DNA of 64,000 nucleotides from Ulvibacterium marinum. GTDB lineage: Bacteria > Bacteroidota > Bacteroidia > Flavobacteriales > Flavobacteriaceae. Positions 1-8,808 of the stretch are shown here, in pieces; the stretch's first letter is position 1, and each line of letters starts with the position of its first letter. The translations under genes were made by a program, and so were the position numbers. Below the pieces are notes generated by a model, which ran no database searches, was not told the DNA's origin, and was given only the letters and a program-made list of their open reading frames with translations. The stretch is taken from the NCBI RefSeq assembly GCF_003626755.1, contig NZ_RBCJ01000003.1, positions 62,001 through 126,000 on the forward strand. The letters run 5' to 3'.

Positions 1-74
1 TGACAAACGGAGACAATGGAGGCGATTTGATAGATGAAATCCAAAAATCTATCTTCACTGCTTATCAATGGTGA
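1..74 (+). CDS. C-terminal end of an unidentified protein (partial)
   Basis: Reading frame 3 is open from the window edge to a TGA at 72-74 and encodes 23 residues ending in IFTAYQW. It has no start in the window, so it is most simply the tail of a gene that begins upstream. The piece is too short to identify. The plus-strand direction matches the lipoprotein genes that follow. Confidence 0.45.
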   Translation, partial: TNGDNGGDLIDEIQKSIFTAYQW

Positions 75-395
75 CTAAATTAATACAGTACAATAAACAA
101 TGGTTTATGTAAACTTTCAACTGCGAGATTCAATTCAAAATCAATTTTCTTTTTTAAGCATTTAGCTCGGTACCCAGGCATTTGGCATGGGGTCTTTGGC
201 AAATACTTCCTACAGCCTCTACCTCGATTTTTGGCCCGTGTTACATTTCAAAAAGTCTTTGTTACATATTAAAAATCCCCTACCTCGTTGTACTTCTACT
301 TTTGGGATATCGTTGAAGCGGGGTATTGCCAAGAGAAGTTCCCAAGGAAAAGCTCCCGCGAAGTATAAACGTAACAACCCTTAAACCCAAAACCT
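75..395. other. Intergenic gap ahead of the collagen-like genes
   Basis: No convincing gene is present. The short open frames here have no protein-like composition. A match to the Bacteroidota -7 element (TACTTTTG) lies at 297-304, about 90 bases before the first collagen-like gene, but no clear -33 partner was found, so promoter status is tentative. Confidence 0.4.
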
Positions 396-995
396 ATGAG
401 AACAAAACGTTTCGTTTTTACGATTATCCCTTTGGCACTGTGCGCGTTGTTGCACGCCTGTTCAGCAGAGGATGGTGCCGATGGTGCCACTGGACCTCAA
501 GGCGAGCAAGGACTTCCTGGCGCGGACGGTCAGGATGGACAAGACGGTACAGACGGACAAGATGGTACTGCGAATGTATTTTCTTCCGGATGGTTTGAAA
601 TCGATACCTGGGACACCGATTTGGCCGATTTTAAGTTTCATAGGATTCCAAATCTAAACCTCACGGAATTCCAAATTGAAAATGACTTGATTTTAGTCTA
701 CCGAAGGTATCGACCGACTCCTACGCTTACCCAGGTAGCCACATTGCCGGTAGCGGTATATAGTGCTTCCGGTGATTTGGAGTTGTCGTTGACAAACCGG
801 GTACAGGGTAATGGACTATTTATACAAATTCAGGCTTTCGGCCGTAATGTAGCCGGTAATGAATACCTCCCACCGGAAACCCAATTCCGATATATCATTA
901 TTGAGCCCGATCCCACATCGGATAAGAATAATACTCCTAATTTTTTCAAGATGAGCTATGAAGAAGTTATTGCGTATCTCGGACTTCATCCATAA
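396..995 (+). CDS. Collagen-like lipoprotein, first of a tandem pair
   Basis: This 199-residue protein starts with a lipoprotein signal peptide; the lipobox is LLHAC and Cys22 is the predicted lipidated residue. A collagen-type Gly-X-Y stretch rich in Asp and Gln (about residues 26-58) follows, then a compact domain of about 140 residues with no family I recognise. The protein is probably anchored in an outer-membrane leaflet, with the repeat acting as a stalk. The next gene, 19 bases downstream, encodes the same architecture, and both end in related motifs (FRYI followed by a Tyr/Val/Ala-rich tail), so they look like tandem duplicates in one transcription unit. Function is unknown; adhesion or matrix binding is a guess. 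Confidence 0.8.
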   Translation: MRTKRFVFTIIPLALCALLHACSAEDGADGATGPQGEQGLPGADGQDGQDGTDGQDGTANVFSSGWFEIDTWDTDLADFKFHRIPNLNLTEFQIENDLILVYRRYRPTPTLTQVATLPVAVYSASGDLELSLTNRVQGNGLFIQIQAFGRNVAGNEYLPPETQFRYIIIEPDPTSDKNNTPNFFKMSYEEVIAYLGLHP

Positions 996-1014
996 AACCA
1001 TAAAATACGGCATT

Positions 1015-1647
1015 ATGAAAAACTCCAATTTATGTAAAGTAATGGGTCTAATAATTTTTACGATTGCCTTTTTATCCTGTAGTACGGAAGATGGCGAAGA
1101 CGGGGCAATTGGGCCTGTTGGGCCACAGGGTGAGCAGGGGCTTATTGGTCCTCAGGGAGAGCAAGGTGAACAGGGACCGGCCGGAGTAGATGGACAAAAC
1201 GGACAGGATGGTACGGATGGAGAGGACGGGACCGCCAATATTATCTTTTCGGAATGGATGCGTGCGGATTGGAATGATGTAGATACCGCACAGTTAAAAA
1301 CCATGCATGTTCCCGTTACTGAGATAAGCAGCAATGAACTTAGAAGCAGGACTTTGGTTTATATGTACCTAAGGCAATTTGGAACTAATTCCATATACAC
1401 CATGCCAGGCACTGGTCGGTGGAGTAATACCTGGTATTCATTTACATTCGGTTCTACCACACCGGGCTTTGAAGGAATTGTGATAAGACTGGAGAGCACC
1501 AATGGTGTGGATTTAACGGAGTTCCAATATTCCGGCTTTAGAGGCAACATATTTAGATATATACTAATTCCTGAAAGTGCACAAGCCGGAAAATTGAATT
1601 ACTCCGATTATGAAGCGGTCAAGGCATTTTACAACCTCCCGGACTAG
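1015..1647 (+). CDS. Collagen-like lipoprotein, second of a tandem pair
   Basis: The predicted product has 210 residues. I place the start at 1015 because this gives a clean lipoprotein signal (MKNSNL...FLSC, Cys22); the in-frame ATG at 958 would add 19 residues and lie inside the previous gene. A Gly-X-Y region with GPQGEQG and GQDGTDG units covers about residues 27-70 and is longer than in the upstream copy. The C-terminal domain resembles that of the first protein (ANIIFSEW near its start, FRYILIPE near its end). The role is unknown; it is probably a surface or periplasm-facing stalk protein expressed with its neighbour. Confidence 0.8.
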   Translation: MKNSNLCKVMGLIIFTIAFLSCSTEDGEDGAIGPVGPQGEQGLIGPQGEQGEQGPAGVDGQNGQDGTDGEDGTANIIFSEWMRADWNDVDTAQLKTMHVPVTEISSNELRSRTLVYMYLRQFGTNSIYTMPGTGRWSNTWYSFTFGSTTPGFEGIVIRLESTNGVDLTEFQYSGFRGNIFRYILIPESAQAGKLNYSDYEAVKAFYNLPD

Positions 1648-1765
1648 CCAGAAAATAAAACAAAAATCGTTACCTTGAAACGGATGCGCTTGGGAGATAA
1701 ATGCTTTGAAAGACTATTCATTCTCCAAGCCCTATCTTTTTCGTTGGATTAAATTAACTGTTCTA

Positions 1766-2824
1766 ATGGATATAGATTGTATAATTCAGGAACCCAGAAA
1801 ATCTCTTGTACCTATATTACTTTCCTTATTTCTTATAGGATGTGGAAGTGATGATGGCGATAGCAGTGGTCCGCCACCGCTTTCTGCATGGGAGACCGGT
1901 TCCAACCCCAACGTTACTTTTACAGCCTCCTTTACGGATCTTGATGGTATTGCACACATTGAGCCTCTTGGCGAAATACAGGCCTTTCATAATTTTTCGG
2001 AACATACCTATGTCTTCATTAAACCGGAGGTGTCCGAAGTGCCCGTTTATGCGCCCGTAGATATGGATTTGGTGAACGTTACATTTGATGGTGTAGGTTA
2101 TCAACCCATGTTCCGTGCCAGTTGTGAGGTGGTGATACGTTTTGGCCATATCACAAATCCCATCCCCGCCATACGGGATTTAGTGGTGGATCAAGGCATT
2201 AGCATGTTTGAAGGACAGGCCTCTACCTTATTGAAGTTTTCAGCCGGGGATCTCATAGGCACCACATCCGGAACGGTACAGGCTAAAAGTTTTGACTTTG
2301 GCGTTTATCATAGTGAACGCCCACTTACCTTTTTGAACGATGACCGTTTTCATCCCGTGGAGACTTTTAAATATGCCAGTTGTCCCTATGATTATTTTAC
2401 CCCCGCCTTGCGCACCCAAATGTACGACCTTTTTGGCCCGAAACCGCTGGCCCAGCCCTTAAGTTGTAGGGGGCCAAGAGGAAAGGAAGGGACTATTGCC
2501 GGGACTTGGTTTGATACCCAGGAAGTATTTTCAACCCCCTATTTTGGTCAGACCGAATTTTCACCCCTACATGTAGCAACGGCCTTGAACGGGACGGTAA
2601 AGATTGTCCGAGGTACGGAATCCACGGTAAATCGAGTACTCTTTGGTACGGCAACCCATGTAGATCCCGAAGAGGTAACCACAGAGCATTGCTACGAACT
2701 GGATTCCGGGGGCTACTTTTATTTCCAATTACAGCCGGATGGAACATTACATGTGGTACGAGAGACCTCGGGAACATGTCCCTCTGAATTTCCTGCTTCA
2801 GGGTTTGCCGTGTACTATCGTTAG
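1766..2824 (+). CDS. Lipoprotein with a possible degenerate M23-like barrel
   Basis: From the ATG at 1766 the product has 352 residues and a lipoprotein signal ending LFLIGC. An in-frame ATG at 1706 would put 20 extra residues ahead of it. The middle contains VPVYAPVDMDLVNV followed by EVVIRFGHIT, which resembles the beta-barrel core of M23/LytM and biotinyl-type domains, but I do not see an intact M23 zinc-ligand set, so peptidase activity is not supported. Several cysteines lie in the second half and could form disulfides. It follows the collagen-like pair on the same strand at close range and may share their transcript. Exact function is unknown. Confidence 0.7.
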   Translation: MDIDCIIQEPRKSLVPILLSLFLIGCGSDDGDSSGPPPLSAWETGSNPNVTFTASFTDLDGIAHIEPLGEIQAFHNFSEHTYVFIKPEVSEVPVYAPVDMDLVNVTFDGVGYQPMFRASCEVVIRFGHITNPIPAIRDLVVDQGISMFEGQASTLLKFSAGDLIGTTSGTVQAKSFDFGVYHSERPLTFLNDDRFHPVETFKYASCPYDYFTPALRTQMYDLFGPKPLAQPLSCRGPRGKEGTIAGTWFDTQEVFSTPYFGQTEFSPLHVATALNGTVKIVRGTESTVNRVLFGTATHVDPEEVTTEHCYELDSGGYFYFQLQPDGTLHVVRETSGTCPSEFPASGFAVYYR

Positions 2825-2907
2825 ATCAATGCCCGATTTTTAATGGGCAAAATCTGGAAGTATTGGTTTCTGAAGCTTTTTGTACCTTTTAACGACTCAA
2901 CCTTAAA

Positions 2908-5871
2908 ATGAAGAACACGGTTTCCATATTATTCTTGTTCTTTGGTTTTTTAATTACATGGAGCCAAAATGAAAGTGAGATTGATTCCCTGAAGCGACTT
3001 CTGAAAAGCACGTCTAACGCGGAGGAATCCGTGAAACTGAGCGCAAAGCTCTTTGAGGCATATCTCTATGTTTCACCTGATTCTGCAGACGGTTTCCGAA
3101 AAAACATCAAAACGATTTCGGCAAAAAATAATTATGCCCATGGGCGGTATCTGTACCATTCACTAAGTGGCAGATATCATTTCGCCAAATCGGATATTGA
3201 CAGTGCATTTTTTCATATTGAATCGGCTTCTAAGATAGCGGAGCTACTTCAAGATAAGGCCTATTTGGCGGATTGCTATAAGAAGATCGGGGTCATTTAT
3301 AATATCAGAAGAAAAGATTCCCTGTCCAAAAAGTATGCACAACTAGCTTTGGAAAACGCAAAGCAAACAGATGATTGGAGAACACTTTCCTCCATATATA
3401 ATTTGCTTGGAAATCAAAACTTTCAGCGGGCCGAATATCCTGAAGCGCTTACGTATTATCTCAAACTGGATTCAATCTATACGTCGCGAGATGAGCTGGA
3501 CAAATCCTTGGCGGCATCATATGCCAATATTGGGACAATCTATACCGAACTTAAAAATCCTGAAGCGGTTGATTATATTAAGAAGAGCATCGAGGTCTAT
3601 CAGGCCTTGGGCCTGGAAGAGGGGGTACATTATGGAGAGGTCGCTTTGGGCACGCATTACGATTTGCTTGGGGAAGATAAAAAGGCCATTGAACACCTGT
3701 TGAAAGCTAAGGACTATTATGAGGCCTATGGTGACTTGCGTATCCTTGCACGTATTTATAGGAGATTGGGCGGCACCTACTTGGAACTAAATGAGCTTGA
3801 AAACGCTGAATTCTATCTTTTAAAGGTTTCTTCGATTCCTGAAAACTCAATACGAACCGTAGCGGTAGCCAGATACCAGATGAACTTAGGGGATTTGTAC
3901 TGGCATAAAAACCAATACAAAAAGGCCATTTCCCATTTTAACAAAGCTTTGGAATTTTTTGAAGAAATAGGTGATGGCCAAGCTGTGGGCATAGATTTGC
4001 TTAGTGTCTATCGAGGACTGTATGATGCGTATAAGGACAGCAAGGATTATGGGAACGCATTAATGGTGCTTGAAAAACAAATAGTTTTGAAAGACAGTAT
4101 CCAGAAATCCCAGAACCTTGCACTAGTTGAGGAACTGAACAAAAGGTATCAGAATGAAAAACAGGAACAGGAAATAGCTCTTCTTACCTCCCAGAGCCAA
4201 TTGGCCGAGCAGAAGACCAAAAACCAACGTAATGTTTTTATTGCGGGGATGTCCGTTATGGGCTTGGCTTTTATCACTTTGTTCCTTCTTTTCCGAAACA
4301 AGCAAAAAACCAATCGGAGACTTCGACAACTGGAGGCGGCAAAGTCGAGGTTTTTCGCCAACATTTCCCATGAGTTTAGAACCCCATTGACTTTAATATC
4401 GGGCCCGGTTGCCCACCAGTTGTCCAAAAAAGATCTTTCTGCCGATGATAAGACCGACCTTGGACTAATTCAAAGGAACGCAGATCGTTTGCTAAAATTT
4501 GTAGATCAGATATTGGATCTTTCAAAAATAGAGGCAGGCAGAAGAAAACTCAGGGTTTCCAAGGGAAATATGGAACTCTTTCTAAAACACTTGGCCGAGC
4601 CTTTCCAATATCAGGCCACACAAAAGGGTATGGTTCTCAATGGTCAAATCGATATTCCTGAACAGGTATGGTTTGATCGCGATGTAGTGGAAAAAGTAGT
4701 GACCAACCTCTTGTCCAATGCATTAAAGTATAGCCCTGATGAAGGCCATATCTATTTTAAGGCCATACGGCAGGGACAACAAATAATCATTACAACCATT
4801 AATGAAAATAAGGATTTGATTGAAAAGGAACTTCCCCTTTTGTTCGATCGTTTTTATCAGAACGATACCCTGCATCAAGGTTTTGGTATCGGTCTTTCAT
4901 TGGTACAGGAGTTGACGCACCTTTCCCACGGCACGATTCACGCATACAAACCTGATGATGAGACCTTGGCATTTGTTGTGACCTTGCCCTTGTCAAAGAA
5001 TGCCTTTTCAAAGGCAGATTTGGCCTTGGAAGATGAGATACCTCCAAACATTGGGGAACATGGTGAAGAAGTGGTTTCCGAAGGAGATTATGAAGAAGAG
5101 GCACTTGGGGAAAGCTCCCTTCCAGTTTTGTTGGTCGTGGATGACAATGCCGAGATCAGACTTTTTATCAAGTCGCTGTTCAAGAGTGAATATCAAATAC
5201 AAGAAGCGGAAAATGGGGAAGAGGGCATGAATATTGCGTTTCGAATTGTTCCCGATTTGATTATTTCGGATGTTATGATGCCCGTAAAAGACGGGATACA
5301 TATGAGTACTGCACTTAAAAATGATGAAAGAACATCGCATATCCCCATTGTTCTACTGACGGCAAAATCTGGGGAGGAACATGAGCTGACCGGGCTCAAG
5401 ACCGGGGCCGATGCCTATATGATCAAGCCTTTCAAGGAAGAAAAATTGCGGGTAGTAATCGATAAATTGATTGCCACCCGAACCGTTATCCAGGAAAAGT
5501 TCAGTAAACAGCCCTTCCTGAAGCCAAAAAACATAGAGCTCACCAGTTTAGATACAAGATTGTTGGACAGGATACGGCAAATACTAGATGTTGAATTGAC
5601 GAACCCAGAATTCAATGCCGGCTCTTTTTCCGAACAGATCGGTTTGAGCCGAATGCACCTGCACCGTAAACTAAAGGCACTTACCGGACTTTCCACTTCG
5701 GAGTTCCTCAGGGTACAGCGGCTGAAACTGGCGGCAAAACTATTGCAGGACGGTCATGATAATATATCAGAGGTCGGGTATGCGGCAGGATTCAATCTGC
5801 CTACCTATTTTTCCACTGCATTTAAACAGTACTTTGGCTGTTCACCTTCCGAGTATGTAGAAAACGAATAG
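2908..5871 (+). CDS. Hybrid two-component system: TPR sensor, histidine kinase, receiver, AraC regulator
   Basis: This 987-residue protein joins a whole signalling pathway. In order it has a signal peptide (ending near WSQ), tetratricopeptide repeats to about residue 400, a coiled coil, one membrane segment (about 443-461), a HisKA domain with phospho-accepting His488 in SHEFRTPLTL, a HATPase domain (N-box NLLSNALKYS), a receiver with phospho-accepting Asp788 in ISDVMMP, and a C-terminal AraC helix-turn-helix. The ATPase G1 box, normally DxGxG, reads TTINENKDL near residue 632, while the G2 glycines (GFGIGL) are kept; this may weaken ATP binding. TPR-type sensors of this kind are not necessarily linked to polysaccharide loci. 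It converges with the S41 peptidase with only 10 bases between stops. Confidence 0.9.
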   Translation: MKNTVSILFLFFGFLITWSQNESEIDSLKRLLKSTSNAEESVKLSAKLFEAYLYVSPDSADGFRKNIKTISAKNNYAHGRYLYHSLSGRYHFAKSDIDSAFFHIESASKIAELLQDKAYLADCYKKIGVIYNIRRKDSLSKKYAQLALENAKQTDDWRTLSSIYNLLGNQNFQRAEYPEALTYYLKLDSIYTSRDELDKSLAASYANIGTIYTELKNPEAVDYIKKSIEVYQALGLEEGVHYGEVALGTHYDLLGEDKKAIEHLLKAKDYYEAYGDLRILARIYRRLGGTYLELNELENAEFYLLKVSSIPENSIRTVAVARYQMNLGDLYWHKNQYKKAISHFNKALEFFEEIGDGQAVGIDLLSVYRGLYDAYKDSKDYGNALMVLEKQIVLKDSIQKSQNLALVEELNKRYQNEKQEQEIALLTSQSQLAEQKTKNQRNVFIAGMSVMGLAFITLFLLFRNKQKTNRRLRQLEAAKSRFFANISHEFRTPLTLISGPVAHQLSKKDLSADDKTDLGLIQRNADRLLKFVDQILDLSKIEAGRRKLRVSKGNMELFLKHLAEPFQYQATQKGMVLNGQIDIPEQVWFDRDVVEKVVTNLLSNALKYSPDEGHIYFKAIRQGQQIIITTINENKDLIEKELPLLFDRFYQNDTLHQGFGIGLSLVQELTHLSHGTIHAYKPDDETLAFVVTLPLSKNAFSKADLALEDEIPPNIGEHGEEVVSEGDYEEEALGESSLPVLLVVDDNAEIRLFIKSLFKSEYQIQEAENGEEGMNIAFRIVPDLIISDVMMPVKDGIHMSTALKNDERTSHIPIVLLTAKSGEEHELTGLKTGADAYMIKPFKEEKLRVVIDKLIATRTVIQEKFSKQPFLKPKNIELTSLDTRLLDRIRQILDVELTNPEFNAGSFSEQIGLSRMHLHRKLKALTGLSTSEFLRVQRLKLAAKLLQDGHDNISEVGYAAGFNLPTYFSTAFKQYFGCSPSEYVENE

Positions 5872-5881
5872 GGAATGAATG

Positions 5882-8077
5882 CTATTCTTCGCCGATAAGT
5901 TGTATTGCTTTTTCGAGCACCTCGTCCCTACCTTCCCGAATACCTGTTATGGTCGGTTCTATTTCTAAATCCGGAACGATACCTACACGTTGGGTTTCGG
6001 TACCGTCTGGGTAGTAGACACCAATTCCTGAAATCATGGTTCTGATGTTTCCAGGTAAGATTATGGATGATACGTTACCATCGGCGGCAGCGGTCGTATG
6101 TCCGATTATCATAGCATTCGGTGCTACCCTTAAGGCCATTGTGGTATATTCGGACTGACTTATGGTACGTGGGTTTACCAAGATTATTACCTTCCCTTTG
6201 AAATAATCAGGATTGTCCTCTCCTACCTTTAGGGGGTTGGAAAATGTAAACTTTCCCGGTTGTTGGAGGCTGCCCATAGTAAATTTCACAAATTCAGTGG
6301 GTCGAGGCATCAAATACTTTCCTAAACTGAAAACAATAAAGTCGGAAGGGTAACATCTCAAATCAATAATAAGACCTTTTTTGTGTAAAAAAGTCTTCAT
6401 AATATCGTGTATTTCACCTTTTTTAAGGCTTCCGGGATAAATATATCCAATGTTGTTCTCCAATTCTTTATGTGAAGGAATGCCTTTGTCCCAAAAGTTG
6501 ATATCACCATAGGGAACACTTAAAACTTCCTCATCAAAGACGTTGTTGCCGTCATTAATGGAAAGGGTTAGGCTGTTTTCATTGGTGCGCAAAAGCTTTC
6601 TGGCAACGGCCCATAATTGTACGGTTTGGTTAGAACCTGGGGTATACGCTAATTTTTCCTTCACCAAATCAGTTACGGGAATTCCATTCACCTTTGAAAT
6701 AATATCCCCTGGTTTTATCTTACTTTCGGATGGAAGTTGCGGATAGGTCTTTACCACGACCGCCTTGTCTTGGATAAAATTCACTTGAATAGGAGCAATG
6801 TTTTGCCCAAAAAACTGGCTAAGCATCTTATCCCGCCTCCCCATGTTTCCATGAGTGTCCTGAATTTCCCGAATTAGTTTAAGCATAGCCAGTTTATAGC
6901 CCAATTCGTCGTCCGCTTTCAAAAACATGGGTATCGATGTTTTTAAAACGTTATTCCAGTCCTCGTCAATCAGATGTTTATAGGGAAAGAAATATTCGAT
7001 CATATTCCAATATCTAAAGAGGCCTATGAGTTTTAATCCATCATCGTTCCATTCCATATCCTTGTATGAACGTTCATTTTTGAATAGGGGATTACCTATA
7101 TGGGGTGCAAATTTTAGATAATAGTTTACCTTTTCCTTTGGTGCTTCCTGTAATGCATGGAGTAATTCTAATAGGTTGTTGGATGTAATATCCGAACTTG
7201 ATATCCAGTTGGTATTTGCCTTAAAGGCAACATTTTCAGTAACATCTTCGATTTGTTTTTCCGAGGTGGGCTTTTCAAACTTTTTTAACCAAGAAAAAAC
7301 CTGATTTTCGAAGTCAGTACTATCAATGACCGAAATAGTCCTAAGCAATTCACTGTCCCAATTAATATTTCCTTTTGCAATTTCCGGATGATGGTATTTT
7401 ACAAAGCCCCATATTTTACCTAAAATGTAGAGGTTTTTTAACTGCTGTTCAGTAGGATTGTCTAGTTTGAAATTGGAACCTTTTTCGAACTCGGTATCCA
7501 TTTCGGCCTTGGAAAGCACTTTTTCTACTTCGGTAAGGGTTTGAATGTTTTTGCCATCCACGAATACTTTGAAATCATCAAACCAGGCAGTGCCTTTTCC
7601 CACTAAAATGCCCGCAACCATAATATTTTTAGTTTCTTCCGGATAGGGAAAGCTGATACTATGTTTTTCCCAATCCGTAGAGCCTATCACACCTCTGTCT
7701 CGCATATTATCGAAATGGAGCGGTCCTCCCTCGCCATCAAGACGTAATAGCAAACCGGCATGACCATCCGTAACGTCTTTGGTCTTGATATAGCCCTCAA
7801 GCTTAACGGTACTTCCCCTATATTTGGAAGGAATACGATATGCCATACTGCCGAAAGTATTGCCTGTACTGTCGGAAATGATTTTACCCGAGTAGTTGCC
7901 CGAATGGAATACCTTATCGTCCGTATCTAGATGGTAGTTTCCCCAATGGATCCATTCGGAAGGTAAACCGTCACCGTTTTTGGCGTTTTCAAAATCCAAA
8001 TGAAAGCGTTTGTCTAACGATTGTCCATGAAAGGAAAGTGATAATAAAAGTAGGAAAAGCAGCGTAATTTTTTTCAT
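5882..8077 (-). CDS. Secreted S41-family peptidase with PDZ domain
   Basis: The 731-residue protein has a cleavable signal peptide (ends SFHGQ). An N-terminal jelly-roll-like region (about 20-175) resembles a carbohydrate-binding or accessory fold, followed by an alpha-helical part, a PDZ-like segment (IKPGDIISKVNGIPV) and a C-terminal S41 catalytic domain. The strand LIIDLRCYPSDF and the motif ILVNPRTISQSEYTTMAL match the S41 nucleophile region, with Ser in SQSE as the probable nucleophile. It likely degrades or trims peptides in the periplasm or outside the cell. The lone gene faces the upstream histidine kinase tail to tail. The substrate cannot be read from sequence. Confidence 0.85.
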   Translation of the reverse strand: MKKITLLFLLLLSLSFHGQSLDKRFHLDFENAKNGDGLPSEWIHWGNYHLDTDDKVFHSGNYSGKIISDSTGNTFGSMAYRIPSKYRGSTVKLEGYIKTKDVTDGHAGLLLRLDGEGGPLHFDNMRDRGVIGSTDWEKHSISFPYPEETKNIMVAGILVGKGTAWFDDFKVFVDGKNIQTLTEVEKVLSKAEMDTEFEKGSNFKLDNPTEQQLKNLYILGKIWGFVKYHHPEIAKGNINWDSELLRTISVIDSTDFENQVFSWLKKFEKPTSEKQIEDVTENVAFKANTNWISSSDITSNNLLELLHALQEAPKEKVNYYLKFAPHIGNPLFKNERSYKDMEWNDDGLKLIGLFRYWNMIEYFFPYKHLIDEDWNNVLKTSIPMFLKADDELGYKLAMLKLIREIQDTHGNMGRRDKMLSQFFGQNIAPIQVNFIQDKAVVVKTYPQLPSESKIKPGDIISKVNGIPVTDLVKEKLAYTPGSNQTVQLWAVARKLLRTNENSLTLSINDGNNVFDEEVLSVPYGDINFWDKGIPSHKELENNIGYIYPGSLKKGEIHDIMKTFLHKKGLIIDLRCYPSDFIVFSLGKYLMPRPTEFVKFTMGSLQQPGKFTFSNPLKVGEDNPDYFKGKVIILVNPRTISQSEYTTMALRVAPNAMIIGHTTAAADGNVSSIILPGNIRTMISGIGVYYPDGTETQRVGIVPDLEIEPTITGIREGRDEVLEKAIQLIGEE

Positions 8078-8186
8078 GCTAGAAGGAGGGATTAGTTTTT
8101 CTAAAACTACGGCCCTTTGTAATACGCTGATGTTAAGGAAGTTGTAATATGTGTTAAAATGCCGAACATATTTTTTGTTGGCGATG

Positions 8187-8372
8187 CTATTTCCGTGTTA
8201 GCCCCTGTTCCATAAGCTGGATCACTTCCCGGTCCTTAACTTCAAGACAAATTTTAATTTTGAGTCTATTTCGCCAAGGTTCCAAAGCTTCTGCCTTTTT
8301 ATGATTTCATTCTCCCAATGAAGGTTATGTCTTGCCCCTATCGATACTATAGTGTTTATGCCATCAACAGTA
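8187..8372 (-). pseudogene. Frameshifted remnant of an unidentified gene
   Basis: Two overlapping minus-strand frames each read as protein-like sequence. Upstream, one gives VSIGARHNLHWENEIIK; downstream, a shifted frame gives KAEALEPWRNRLKIKICLEV and ends at the TAG at 8187-8189 after MEQGLTRK. Joining them near the AAAAA run (about 8297-8303) gives a continuous peptide of about 60 residues. No start codon is seen, so this reads as the tail of a decayed gene. I do not recognise the family. Confidence 0.4.
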
Positions 8373-8379
8373 AAATACT

Positions 8380-8508
8380 ATGGGAACTTTTTCCAAGGAG
8401 ACCGGTATGTTTTCAAAAAAGGATATTGCGGATTATCTAGGGATAACGTTGCGCAACCTTAATAGATCTTTAAAGCAAATGAAACGAATGGATCTGTTCA
8501 AGGAATAA
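8380..8508 (+). pseudogene. Fragment of a Crp/Fnr-type winged-helix DNA-binding domain
   Basis: A 42-codon frame beginning at ATG 8380 reads KKDIADYLGITLRNLNRSLK and ends MDLFKE. The IADYLG...NLNRSL pattern is the recognition-helix region of Crp/Fnr-family regulators (compare the common IAdyLGvtpetlSRvL). The cyclic-nucleotide-binding half that should precede it is missing, so this is probably the remaining tail of a lost regulator rather than a functional small protein. The downstream bases show no further coding sequence in this frame. Confidence 0.5.
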
Positions 8509-8630
8509 TGGTAACGATACCTAGTTTGAAAGGCTTATTGCCTTTCTAAAAAAGGCCCGTTCATCGAAAAGTACACTGTAGAAGTCTGTTGAACAGGGAT
8601 TTTTGTTATTTTCAACGAAAATTCCTACTT

Positions 8631-8723
8631 ATGAACAACTATATCGCCCTCATCAGTTTTTTTGCCATCTGTTTTGTAGTCTCTTGTTTGGTCATCGCAT
8701 TTACTTCCTCTGACCACGACTGA
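8631..8723 (+). CDS. Possible small single-span membrane peptide
   Basis: A 30-residue frame starts at ATG 8631 and has a hydrophobic core (about residues 5-25: IALISFFAICFVVSCLVIAF) with a polar tail SSDHD. The size and composition fit a one-pass membrane peptide, or the signal anchor of a truncated gene. It lies in a decayed region and no homologue can be named. Confidence 0.25.
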   Translation: MNNYIALISFFAICFVVSCLVIAFTSSDHD

Positions 8724-8808
8724 CAAATACTAGTTTTAGATATATATCCAGGAACGGATTACTGAGCGAAATCCAAGATTTGGGAGTGGGCTTCAGACTG
8801 TGGCATAC

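Larger units (their letters stand above)
8078..8808. other. 731-base decayed region between the peptidase and the GH1 operon
   Basis: No intact gene of normal length is present. The stretch holds a frameshifted minus-strand remnant (8187-8372), a plus-strand fragment of a Crp/Fnr DNA-binding domain (8380-8508) and a possible 30-codon membrane peptide (8631-8723), each listed separately. This looks like a graveyard of lost genes. Confidence 0.55.

Noticed and set aside
958-1014. Longer start for the second collagen-like gene
   Set aside because: It would overlap the end of the first gene and bury the lipoprotein signal; the ATG at 1015 gives a normal signal peptide.
2830-2849. Weak hairpin after the M23-like lipoprotein
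   Set aside because: The 5-bp stem with a 10-base loop and no T tract is too weak to call a terminator.
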